64,000 bases of DNA from Planctomycetaceae bacterium (GTDB taxonomy: Bacteria > Planctomycetota > Planctomycetia > Pirellulales > Thermoguttaceae). Positions within the stretch are counted from its first letter, which is position 1, and each line of letters begins with the position of its first letter. Shown here one piece after another: positions 38,380 through 46,784 of the stretch. Below the pieces are notes generated by a model that was not told where the DNA came from, ran no database searches, and saw only the letters and a list, made by a program, of their open reading frames with translations. The stretch is from contig JAIRYX010000448.1 in assembly GCA_031267635.1 (NCBI GenBank), forward strand, positions 1 through 64,000, read 5' to 3'. The translations under genes were made by a program, and so were the position numbers.

Positions 38380-38730
38380 ATGAGTAATGACATCCAAAAC
38401 AAAGTCGAAGAACTGGTCAACTACATTATGAAAAAATGTCTCTGGCAATTTCATTCCCGCACGTGGGACAGAAAGCGGCAGAACGACAACATTCTCGGCA
38501 TGACCGCGCAACTGATCTACGGCGGCGACGTGAAACCGGCAACGCCGGAAGAGAAATGTTATTGGGCGGACGCCGTCTGTTTGGCGGACGCGTTCCGCAA
38601 TCGTTTCGGCTGGCTCGCCGACATGGACAGAGCGGACAAAGAAGCGTTGATGACCGGCTTGAAAGAGCGGATAGATTTTTTAACCGTAACCGGATCGCTC
38701 AATCTGGAATTAACAGACGTGCATTATTAA
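38380..38730 (+). CDS. anfG: Fe-only nitrogenase delta subunit
   Basis: AnfG is present only in the alternative (V and Fe-only) nitrogenases, where it completes the alpha2-beta2-delta2 complex. The 116-residue protein has VEELVNYIMKKCLWQFHSRTWDR, then a central YWADAVCLADAF and a C-terminal helix-rich RIDFLTVTGSLNLELT, as in known delta subunits. Its presence, with the AnfD sequence type, excludes a molybdenum enzyme. It is a free-standing gene, not fused. Confidence 0.95.
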   Translation: MSNDIQNKVEELVNYIMKKCLWQFHSRTWDRKRQNDNILGMTAQLIYGGDVKPATPEEKCYWADAVCLADAFRNRFGWLADMDRADKEALMTGLKERIDFLTVTGSLNLELTDVHY

Positions 38731-38899
38731 AGAAATAAAAAGAAGATAAGAGGCACGAGGGACATTGGGAACAGGGAAACCCATTGTCCAAAAACCATTG
38801 TCCAAAATCCCTTGCCTCAAAACCAAACAGTCCCTCATGTCCCTAAAGTCCCTTATGTCCCTTTAATTAACCCCAAATGTTCAAGTGAGAGGAAAACAA
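38731..38899. repeat. anfG-anfK spacer with paired R6 arms
   Basis: Left arm GGCACGAGGGACATTGGGAA and right arm units GTCCCTCAT, GTCCCTAAA, GTCCCTTAT, GTCCCTTTA flank a duplicated CCATTGTCCAAAA. GAGAGG precedes the anfK ATG at 38900. Confidence 0.68.
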
Positions 38900-40288
38900 A
38901 TGACTTGTGAAATTTTAGAACGAACAAGGGCGGGAATCATCAATCCCATTTTCACCTGCCAACCCTGCGGCGCACAATACGCCAGTATTGGAATAGATCG
39001 CTGTATTGGAATCGTGCATGGCGGACAAGGTTGTGTAATGTTTGTCCGGCTGTTGTTTTCGCAGCATTTCAAGGAAAGTTTTGAACTGGCTTCGACTTCC
39101 TTGCACGAGGACGGCGCGGTATTCGGCGCGCTCAATCGTGTGGAGGAGGCGGTGGATGTTCTGCTGATGCGTTATCCCGACGTTAAGGTTGTGCCGATTA
39201 TTTCGACGTGCGCGACCGAAGTGATCGGCGACGATATCGACGGAGTTGTCCGTAAGCTCAACGAAGGGCTTTTACGGGAAAAGTTCGCCGGACGTGAAGT
39301 TCATCTTATTCCGATTCACACGCCCAGTTTTGTCGGCAGCATGATCAGCGGTTATGATATTGCTGTCCGCGACTTTGTGAGTTATTTCGCCCGCAAAGGT
39401 CAACCGACAAATAAAATCAATCTGATTACCGGCTGGGTCAATCCGGGCGACGTGAGCGCGTTGAAACATTTGTTGAAGGCGATGGAGATTGACGCGAATC
39501 TTCTTTTTGAGATCGAAAACTTTGACGCGCCGCTTATGCCGAGCGGGAACACGGTGGCGCACGGAGACACGACGATTGAGGATTTGCGCGAGACTGCCAA
39601 CGCGGTTGGAACAATCGCCTTAAACCGTTACGAAGGCGGTAAGGCGGCGGAATATCTGCAAAAGGAATTTGGCGTTCCGGCGGTGATTGGTCCTGCTCCA
39701 ATCGGTATTCGCAATACGGATACCTTGCTGAAACATTTGAGCGATATGACCGGCAAACCGATTCCCGAATCGCTTGTCCGCGAGCGGGGCATTGCGTTGG
39801 ATGCGTTGACGGACATTGTTCACATGTTTCTGGCGGACAAACGGGTGGCGATTTATGCCAATCCTGATTTGGCAATCGGGCTTGCGGAGTTTTGCATGGA
39901 TTTGGAGATGCAGCCGGTGTTGTTGCTTTTGGGCGACGACAATTCCAATTATGCGAAAGACCCGCGTGTGAAGGCGTTAAGGGAACACGCCTATTTCGAT
40001 ATGGAGATTGTCACCAACGCGGATTTATGGGAGTTGGAAGACCGGATCAAGAATAAGGGCTTGAAGCTGGACTTAATTCTGGGACATTCCAAAGGGCGGT
40101 TTGTTTCGATTGATTACGGGATTCCGATGGTTCGTGTCGGCTTCCCTGTTTACGACCGCGCGGGGATGTACCGTCATCCTGTGCTGGGCTATCAGGGAGC
40201 AACCTACCTCGCCGAAACAATGGCAAACACAATCTTCACCGATATGGAATACAAAAAGAATAAGGAATGGGTTCTCAACGTTTGGTGA
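38900..40288 (+). CDS. anfK: Fe-only nitrogenase beta subunit
   Basis: The 462-residue beta subunit shares the P-cluster with AnfD through Cys20 (IFTCQPCG), Cys45 (GGQGCVMF) and Cys104 (ISTCATE). It follows A. vinelandii AnfK throughout: FKESFELASTSLHEDGAVFG, HTPSFVGSMISGYD, LLLLGDDNSNYAKDP and the C-terminal KKNKEWVLNVW. The ATG at 38900 (MTCEILE) matches the usual AnfK start and is preceded by GAGAGG; an upstream in-frame start adds five residues. Right after the stop lies a GC-rich tandem array. Confidence 0.97.
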   Translation: MTCEILERTRAGIINPIFTCQPCGAQYASIGIDRCIGIVHGGQGCVMFVRLLFSQHFKESFELASTSLHEDGAVFGALNRVEEAVDVLLMRYPDVKVVPIISTCATEVIGDDIDGVVRKLNEGLLREKFAGREVHLIPIHTPSFVGSMISGYDIAVRDFVSYFARKGQPTNKINLITGWVNPGDVSALKHLLKAMEIDANLLFEIENFDAPLMPSGNTVAHGDTTIEDLRETANAVGTIALNRYEGGKAAEYLQKEFGVPAVIGPAPIGIRNTDTLLKHLSDMTGKPIPESLVRERGIALDALTDIVHMFLADKRVAIYANPDLAIGLAEFCMDLEMQPVLLLLGDDNSNYAKDPRVKALREHAYFDMEIVTNADLWELEDRIKNKGLKLDLILGHSKGRFVSIDYGIPMVRVGFPVYDRAGMYRHPVLGYQGATYLAETMANTIFTDMEYKKNKEWVLNVW

Positions 40289-40300
40289 GGAAACTCACAC

Positions 40301-40461
40301 ACGTCTGTGTGCGTGCCGCCTGCACGTCCGTGTGCGCGACACCTGCACGGGCGTGCGCGTACCGCCTGCACGTCCGTGCGCGTGCCACCTGCACGTCCGT
40401 GCGCGTGCCGCCTGCACGGGCGTGTGCGCGACGCCTGCACGGACGTGTGTACGACCCGCAG
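40301..40461. repeat. 23-bp GC-rich tandem repeat, seven units
   Basis: Seven 23-bp units of the form ACGTCCGTGCGCGTGCCRCC-TGC, alternating ACGTCC and ACGGGC starts, follow anfK. Since 23 is not a multiple of three, each frame reads the same peptide set in turn; the open frames here are by-products. The array is far richer in G+C than the surrounding DNA. A hairpin follows (GTAGGGCGGG and CCCCCTAC at about 40467-40495) and then a short CAGGGTTCGTCTGCCCC. Confidence 0.88.
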
Positions 40462-40572
40462 ACCGGTAGGGCGGGCAGCCCCCGCCCCCTACGTGGTTGC
40501 GCGTGACCCGCAGAAACAAACGTAGGGGCAGGGTTCGTCTGCCCCAAAATATTACAAAACAGGAGCAAACCA

Positions 40573-41142
40573 ATGTCATTACGACCAATCAGTTATCAGG
40601 CGAGGATTTGCGCGGACGAAAACCGCATCGACGCTTTCCTTGAAAAAAGCCGCGTAGGAATTATCGGCGTCAACGCGGGGGAATACCCCTACGCAATACC
40701 GGTGAATTATCTTTGGCGGGACGGTTGCGTTTATTTTCACGGAATGGGTTCGGGCAGGAAAACAGAGTTGTTGAGCGAAAACGGTAAGGTCTGTTTTACG
40801 GTGTATCAGGAGTTGGGAACGGTCAAAGACAACGTTCCCTGCCATGCCGATACGTCGTATTTCAGCGTGATGCTTTTTGGCAACGCCGTAAGAATCACCG
40901 ACCACGAAAAAGCCGCTGTTGTTTTGAATCAGATTGTTGAAAAGTTCATGCCCGGCTTTTTCAGTAATTCTGGCAGCAACCGCAGCAATAATCCGATCAG
41001 TGCGTCGTTGGTGGAAACGTACCATTCCTCGAAAGACGGCAATGGGGTTATGGTTTATTGTATTAAGCCGGAATTTATCACCGCCAAAGAAAATCAAGCG
41101 GAAGAGGACGACTTGGTTTCGCCCAACACCGAAGGCGTGTAA
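40573..41142 (+). CDS. PPOX-fold flavoprotein next to anf cluster
   Basis: The 189-residue protein has the split-barrel fold of the pyridoxamine-5'-phosphate-oxidase/NimA group: RVGIIGVNAGEYPYAIPVNYLW, YFHGMGSGRKTELL, VCFTVYQELG and FSVMLFGNAVRITD. It probably binds FMN, F420 or heme; real PdxH function is unlikely from the sequence. AGGAG precedes its ATG. It lies about 280 bases after anfK on the same strand and is likely read from the same promoter if the tandem array does not stop transcription. A redox role for nitrogenase is only inference. anfO and anfR are absent. Confidence 0.8.
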   Translation: MSLRPISYQARICADENRIDAFLEKSRVGIIGVNAGEYPYAIPVNYLWRDGCVYFHGMGSGRKTELLSENGKVCFTVYQELGTVKDNVPCHADTSYFSVMLFGNAVRITDHEKAAVVLNQIVEKFMPGFFSNSGSNRSNNPISASLVETYHSSKDGNGVMVYCIKPEFITAKENQAEEDDLVSPNTEGV

Positions 41143-41669
41143 TGCTCTTCACAAAACAAAGAGACATTAGGGACAAAAAGGAACACGAGAGACATTCTCA
41201 ACATCTCTTCAGTCCCTAATGCCTCTCACGCCCCTAATATCCCTTTTGACAGAAAAATCCCTGATTATTTCGTTTTTTGGGGAAATATTTGAAAACGCAA
41301 TAGAAACCTATGGCGTCACTTGCCCAAGCCACATCAACCCGCACTTGGGCAACTGAATAGTACAAATTTCCTCAATTTCTCTTGAGGGAAATTCCCAAAA
41401 CCGCCCCCAAATATTCGTAAGCCCTTATTTTTCAACGGTCACATTTATTGTATAGATACTTTGGGTTTCTTACCTGCGATCTTCTGTCTTTCTTTATTTC
41501 TCATCAATTTTGGTTTTCATGGAGAAACATCGTTGTCTTTTGGAAAAAATTGGTGTAAACTAGAATGTGTTCCGGTAAAATTGCGGAAACATAACATAGG
41601 TAGTTGGTAACTTTTGATCTCATTGAACTTTGTTCGAGAATCATCATTAAAAATATTGGTCGGAAAATT
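41143..41669. repeat. Intergenic with R6, R5/R1 and R3 copies
   Basis: From 41158 to 41255 lies a paired R6 (GAGACATTAGGGACAAAAAG against GTCCCTAATGCCTC and CCCCTAATATCCC). An R5 end (CTGATTATTTCGTTTTTTGG) follows near 41261, then R1 (about 41316-41360) and a partial R3 (41385-41455). About 200 AT-rich bases before pilT hold its leader. No gene is supported. Confidence 0.6.
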
Positions 41670-42821
41670 ATGGCAGAATCGGCGGTTAACGATATTCCTG
41701 AACGGTTTTTGCGGAAGAAAAAATCTCTCGAAGTAGATAAATTGTTTCGTGCGCTGGTAAAAATTGAGGGAAGCGATCTTCATTTGAAAGCAGATCGTCC
41801 GCCTTTTGTGCGGCATCGCGGACGGTTGAAAGCGTTGGATCGCGGACCTATCGACGACGAAGAGATGGCGCGGCTGATTTTTCCGATGATGGACGAGCGA
41901 AACCGCAAAATTTTCAACGACACAGGCGGAGCGGACTTTGCGCACACTTGCGAAGTCGATGGGATCGTATGGCGTTTTCGCGTCAACGTACTGCAGCAAA
42001 TGGGACACATGGGGCTTGTCGCGCGGCGTATTAACAATAAAATTCCGCGATTGGAAGACCTTCATTTGCCGGTGCTGCTGTACGAATTGTGTAAATTTGA
42101 TCAAGGAATGGTTTTGTTGGCAGGCGTTACCGGTTCCGGCAAAAGTACGACGATTGCGTCAATGCTGCACTGGGTCAATCAGAATTATTACAAACATATT
42201 CTGACGCTTGAAGACCCGGTAGAATTTCTTTTTACCGATGACAAATGCCTCATCAATCAACGCGAGATCGGTCAGGATGTGGTTGACTTTGGAATCGGCA
42301 TGAAACACGCGGTGCGGGAAGACCCCGACGTGATGCTTGTTGGAGAAATGCGAGACCGCGAAACGTTTGAAACTGCCATTCACGCGGCGGAAACCGGTCA
42401 CTTGGTGTTTGGAACAATTCACGCTTCCAGTGCGCCGAGTACCATTGGGCGTATCCTCGACCTTTTTCCACAAAATATGCACACCGCTATCCGCAGTGCG
42501 CTCGGTTTTAATATGCGGGGAATCGTGGCACAAAAACTGCTGCCATCAATTCTCCCCGGCGTTCAGCGCGTTCCGACCTGCGAAATTATGACGTTCAATC
42601 CGACCGTGCGAAAACTTGTGTTGGAAGAACAAGACGAAAAATTAGGCGACGCAATCCGCATGTGCGCTCTGGAAGGAATGCAAGATTTTACGATGAGTTT
42701 GAAAGGATTGATTCAAGCGAAAAAGATTGAACGCGCCGTCGCTTTTGAAGTTGCCCCTAACGTTGATGCGTTAAAAATGGCGCTCAAAGGTATTGAAGTA
42801 AAAGAGCCGGGAATTTTGTAA
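41670..42821 (+). CDS. pilT: PilT-like twitching/retraction ATPase
   Basis: The 383-residue protein is a hexameric secretion ATPase of the PilT branch that powers pilus retraction. Visible blocks are the N-domain (LFRALVKIEGSDLHLKADRPPF), Walker A AGVTGSGKSTT, Asp box ILTLEDPVEF, Walker B DPDVMLVGEMRDRET, and His box GHLVFGTIHASSAP, all intact. The C-terminal ALGFNMRGIVAQKLLPS fits PilT. The ATG at 41670 is preferred over an upstream start in AT-rich sequence. The next gene is a degenerate GspE relative, so a pilus or transport machine without an intact PilB in this window is suggested. Confidence 0.9.
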   Translation: MAESAVNDIPERFLRKKKSLEVDKLFRALVKIEGSDLHLKADRPPFVRHRGRLKALDRGPIDDEEMARLIFPMMDERNRKIFNDTGGADFAHTCEVDGIVWRFRVNVLQQMGHMGLVARRINNKIPRLEDLHLPVLLYELCKFDQGMVLLAGVTGSGKSTTIASMLHWVNQNYYKHILTLEDPVEFLFTDDKCLINQREIGQDVVDFGIGMKHAVREDPDVMLVGEMRDRETFETAIHAAETGHLVFGTIHASSAPSTIGRILDLFPQNMHTAIRSALGFNMRGIVAQKLLPSILPGVQRVPTCEIMTFNPTVRKLVLEEQDEKLGDAIRMCALEGMQDFTMSLKGLIQAKKIERAVAFEVAPNVDALKMALKGIEVKEPGIL

Positions 42822-43103
42822 AAGATACTCAAACGCATTTTACCCCGAAGCCGCGAAAATGCACGCTGAAACGCGAAGAAATGAATTTTTAAATCTGCAA
42901 CTTACTAATTTATGAAATACAACCTCTCAAGCTTCTTTTCGGTTGCGAATCATCACGAATAAAAATAATATGAACAAGTTTGTTTATCAATATTATTACA
43001 AAATGATTGATATTATAAAAACAAGTTGTAAGAATATTTTGAAATTTCTTTCGTGTTAATTCCGTGAATAAACATTTTAAATAAGGTACGATTGTAAACG
43101 ACC

Positions 43104-44939
43104 ATGTTCAAACGACTCATTTTCCTGTTTTGTCTCGTGTTGACGCTCTCGTTGTTTTCGGGAGTGGCTGTTGAAAACCGCGCATTTGCGGCGAAAAAAG
43201 AAGAGAAAAAAGAACTAACAGAAAAGCAGAAAACGACACGAGACAACTATCTGAAATACGGCGAAGAAGCAATGAAAACCGGCTGGTACGGAAACGGTTT
43301 TTATTTCAGTATGGTAAAATTTGCGATTTGTCTGCTCGGTTTTTGGGTTTGGGTTTACATGATTGACTGGATGAATCGCGACGCGGAAGTGTTGAAAAAT
43401 CCCAACCGAACAATTTGGAATTGTATCAACTGTGGTTTGCTTATTTTTGTTGGCGGATTCGGAGCGATGCTTATAATTCCGATCTTTTGGATTGGTTTGG
43501 GAATAAGTCTTGTCGCGTTCTGGGTTCCGGTTCTCACTTACTCAACAATCCGCAATAAACCGCTTCCGCCGCATGAACGTGTTTTCACGGCGGATCATAT
43601 TTATTTCAAACTTGGTAGAATGCTTCGGATGAAAACAACGCCGCCGAAACAAGCATGGGAATTGGGACCGCCTATTGCGCTTCAATCAATGCAAAAAGAT
43701 CTTTCAAAAACAGAACTCGACGCAAGGACGCTTTTGGCTCGCAATCACGACGGATTCAATCAATACCGTTTCATTCTGGCGACAGCGATTTTTAAACGAG
43801 CAACGGGCGTTATGTTCGATTTTACGGAAACAGAAACGCAGGTTCGTTTTCAAATCGACGGCGTTTGGCATTTGACGCAAACAATCAACCGTGAACAATC
43901 CGATCCGCTTTTGGAATCGGCGAAAATTCTTGTTGGCGCGAATCCGCATGAACGGCGGAAACGTCAGCAAGGAATGTTTGTCGCTGTCTTGGAGCAGAAA
44001 AATAAATACGAGGCGGAATTTATTTCGCAAGGCGTTCCGAACGGTGAAAAAGCGTTGGTTCAATTCCAAGTAACGAAAGTACCGTTCAACACCGCAGAAG
44101 ATTTGGGACTGGTCGATCCTGAGTTGACGAAGATTAAAAATGCGTTGGCGATTCCCGAAGGCGTTGTCGTTTTTTCCGCACCGCTTGCCAATGGATTGCG
44201 AAGCTCTTCCAACGTATTTTTGCGAATGGCAGATCGTTTTGTCCGCGACTTTGTGACGGTCGAAGATGAACAAAACAAATATCAATTTGTGGAAAACATT
44301 CCGGTGACATTTTATGATTCCGCAAAAGGGGAATTTCCGACGACCGTTTTGCCGGACGTGTTTTTCAAAGAGCCGCAAGCGTTGGTCTTGCGGGATATGG
44401 TCAATAACGAAACGCTTGAACTTTGTTGCAATGAAACCCAAAACACACGTTTGATTTTAACGACAATTCGCGCGAAAGATTGCGCCGAAGTGATTTTCAA
44501 ATTCTTGTCGTTAGGAGTTTCGCCGCAGCTTTTCGCGTCGAAACTTGCGGTGATCTCTTGCCAGCGTTTGATTCGTCGCCTTTGCCCGGACTGCAAAGAA
44601 GCGTTTCAACCCGCATCGGCAATGCTTCAAAAACTCGGCATCAAGCCGGGAACGGTGAATCAGTTGTATCGGGTTCGTTCCGCGCCGCAGGAAGGCGAAA
44701 AGCAACTGCCGCCGTGTATCAAATGCAACGACATCGGCTATTTTGGACGAACGGCGATGTTCGAGATTTTGGAAGTCAACGATACGATTCGCAAAGTGAT
44801 TCTCGCAAGCAAATCGGTCGAGGAACTTCGTATTGGTTTGCAAAAAGCAGGGCATCGCGGCTTTATTCCGTCCGGCTTGGCGTTGGTCGCCAAAGGAATA
44901 ACGTCTGTTGATGAGTTGACAAGAATTTTGAAAATGTAG
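43104..44939 (+). CDS. Membrane-anchored GspE/PilB-like pseudo-ATPase
   Basis: The 611-residue protein has a signal-like N-terminus (to about 29) and membrane helices around 70-90 and 110-150. A GspE N2 and C-domain follow (PLLESAKILVGANPHERRKRQQGMF onward). The nucleotide site is destroyed: where GPTGSGKT should be it reads SAPLANGLRSSS, and the Walker B region reads EPQALVLRDMV rather than DPDxxxxGEIRD. The zinc tetracysteine is kept (LCPDCK and CIKCNDIGY, then GRTAMFEIL). It probably acts as a structural platform rather than a motor. It lies 280 bases after pilT. Confidence 0.82.
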   Translation: MFKRLIFLFCLVLTLSLFSGVAVENRAFAAKKEEKKELTEKQKTTRDNYLKYGEEAMKTGWYGNGFYFSMVKFAICLLGFWVWVYMIDWMNRDAEVLKNPNRTIWNCINCGLLIFVGGFGAMLIIPIFWIGLGISLVAFWVPVLTYSTIRNKPLPPHERVFTADHIYFKLGRMLRMKTTPPKQAWELGPPIALQSMQKDLSKTELDARTLLARNHDGFNQYRFILATAIFKRATGVMFDFTETETQVRFQIDGVWHLTQTINREQSDPLLESAKILVGANPHERRKRQQGMFVAVLEQKNKYEAEFISQGVPNGEKALVQFQVTKVPFNTAEDLGLVDPELTKIKNALAIPEGVVVFSAPLANGLRSSSNVFLRMADRFVRDFVTVEDEQNKYQFVENIPVTFYDSAKGEFPTTVLPDVFFKEPQALVLRDMVNNETLELCCNETQNTRLILTTIRAKDCAEVIFKFLSLGVSPQLFASKLAVISCQRLIRRLCPDCKEAFQPASAMLQKLGIKPGTVNQLYRVRSAPQEGEKQLPPCIKCNDIGYFGRTAMFEILEVNDTIRKVILASKSVEELRIGLQKAGHRGFIPSGLALVAKGITSVDELTRILKM

Positions 44940-44996
44940 AAATCAGGAGAGCATTGAGAGCGGACGATTTAAATCTCCTGCTCTTGGCTGAAAAAT

Positions 44997-45671
44997 ATGG
45001 AACACGCACTTGATCCAACGATTGCGAATCCCTATATCACGGGGACTCTTGTTTTATTTAGTATTTTCGCATTACTTGCGATGATTGGTTTTATCGCATG
45101 GCGATGGAACGACGGACTTTGGGGAGCGATACTCCTTTCGTTCAATTTGGCGTTTTCATCAATCATTGCGATCAACTTTTATGAGCCGATAGGCAAAGCG
45201 ATTGCATCGGCGGCTCCTGTTGGGCTGTTTTATTGGGATTCGTTGACATTCGTTTTGTTGGTATTGATTTCTTTTATCGTATTCAGTTTGATAACCGACC
45301 GATTGTCTCGCGTGATTGTCAAATTTCCGAATTGGGCTGAAATGATCGTCAAGCCAATTTATCTTCTGGTCATTTGGGGGATATTGGTTGTACCGTTAAT
45401 CTATTTTGTCATACAGATTGGTCCGACAGCTCCAAAACCGCTTGGAGGAAATATTGATTTTGAACAAGGTACGGCTACCGTAGATTCTATCATAAGACGA
45501 TCCGCTAAAATTTCATCCACTGGTGCGCTCAGTCCATTAACCGGAACAAACGGATTTGATCCCGACAACGATTTCCTTGTCCGCGAATACAAACGCCGAT
45601 GTGCGTTATTTTCAATTCTTTGGAAAACCGGCATATCCAGAAACGGCGAAAAAGCAGATTTTTTGGAATGA
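44997..45671 (+). CDS. CvpA-like integral membrane protein
   Basis: The 224-residue protein has about four transmembrane helices (16-36, 43-62, 78-101, 118-141) and then a soluble tail with a Gly/Thr-rich stretch and the closing REYKRRCALFSILWK. The topology and the FSLITDRLSRVI segment resemble CvpA-type proteins, but the match is weak. It starts 57 bases after the GspE-like gene and probably forms an operon with it and perhaps pilT. Confidence 0.6.
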   Translation: MEHALDPTIANPYITGTLVLFSIFALLAMIGFIAWRWNDGLWGAILLSFNLAFSSIIAINFYEPIGKAIASAAPVGLFYWDSLTFVLLVLISFIVFSLITDRLSRVIVKFPNWAEMIVKPIYLLVIWGILVVPLIYFVIQIGPTAPKPLGGNIDFEQGTATVDSIIRRSAKISSTGALSPLTGTNGFDPDNDFLVREYKRRCALFSILWKTGISRNGEKADFLE

Positions 45672-45929
45672 AAGATTTTCTGACTGTTTCATCTTTTATA
45701 ACCGTTCACAGAGCGGATTTTTAAAACGCGAAGCACGCTAAAAAACACGAAAGGTAGCAAAAAAATTTTTCGCGTTGTTTTACGGAAGTTTTACGTTGAA
45801 AATCAAAGGTTTTACTTTGTCCTTATTTCATTGCGATTGAATTTTGGGTTTTACGAATAGAGATCAAAACTAGATTTTACGATATAACGGCGCCAGTGAA
45901 AACTGAAATTTTAAGTATCAAGGAATATA

Positions 45930-46499
45930 TCAACGAGATTTCAATGCGTGAATAATAGCGTGGCAAAATACAGAATGAACATCTTCCACGACCTCATAAA
46001 CATGGGCCGGAACATGTAACGAAATATCGGCGATGTGTTTCAATTTTCCGCCGTCAAAACCGGACATGCCAACGACTTTACCGCCGTTTGCGCGGGCGTA
46101 TTCCGCCGCTCGAATGATATTCGGCGAGTTGCCGCTTGAGGAAATTGCTATCAGTAAGTCGCCGGAATTAAAAAAATTCCGAAGTTGTCCGGTAAACGTT
46201 TCTTCATAACCACAATCATTTCCTAATGCGGTAATCGATGACGAATTGGCGCAAAGCGTCATGATTCGCGGAAATTTTTCACCCGTTTTCGCAATATTTT
46301 TTCCAAAGTCCGCTGCCAAATGCACTGCAACAGCAGCGCTTCCACCATTGCCGATAGTAAAAATCTGACGATCAGCATGATACGTTTTCCGCACAAGCTC
46401 TGTCGCTGATTCCAGTACGGCAAAATCAAATTCGTCGATTGCCGTTTGAACCAGATATTTATATTCCTCAAGCCGTTGTTTTAATGGATTATCTGACAT
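45930..46499 (-). CDS. gmhA: Phosphoheptose isomerase (SIS domain)
   Basis: GmhA converts sedoheptulose-7-phosphate to heptose-7-phosphate for the LPS core. The 189-residue SIS protein has IFTIGNGGSAAVAVHLAADFGKN, LCANSSSITALGNDCGYEETF, LLIAISSSGNSPNI, and the C-terminal VVEDVHSVFCHAIIHAL with metal-binding His and Glu. Length and order are those of GmhA. This implies a Gram-negative-type heptose-containing surface, but related SIS proteins such as DiaA look similar. It is monocistronic. Confidence 0.85.
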   Translation of the reverse strand: MSDNPLKQRLEEYKYLVQTAIDEFDFAVLESATELVRKTYHADRQIFTIGNGGSAAVAVHLAADFGKNIAKTGEKFPRIMTLCANSSSITALGNDCGYEETFTGQLRNFFNSGDLLIAISSSGNSPNIIRAAEYARANGGKVVGMSGFDGGKLKHIADISLHVPAHVYEVVEDVHSVFCHAIIHALKSR

Positions 46500-46563
46500 G
46501 TTCGTTTCTATTCTTAAAAAATTTTTTCACCCACATGATACTCAAGCGATAAACAGAGATCCG

Positions 46564-46716
46564 GCTTATTTCACATTTTGGGGAGGGATTGGTTTATAAA
46601 ATACTGTAACTATTCAGAGAAACTTGATAAATAAGGGTTAAAACGGTAAAGTCGTTCAGCTAACGATATAGCTGCCCGGTGCGGATTTAGTTGGTTTGAG
46701 CGACTGAATAGTTACG
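46564..46716. repeat. R5-R1 composite repeat
   Basis: CTTATTTCACATTTTGGGGA leads into ATACTGTAACTATTCAGAG, then ATAAATAAGGG, and ends with a diverged R1 right arm (GAGCGACTGAATAGTTAC). This shows R5, R2 and R1 ends joined in one short block. It lies just upstream of the gmhA start, beyond the fliG stop. Confidence 0.65.
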
Positions 46717-46784
46717 TTTCCTGAATGTTAATCGCTCATGCGTAACATGCATTACTGGCAATAATGTGTTTGTTAAGTTTTTGG

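Noticed and set aside
40267..40588. Six overlapping open frames with Cys/Arg-rich repeats after anfK
   Set aside because: They arise from the 23-bp GC-rich array in all frames and lack start signals; none looks like a protein family.
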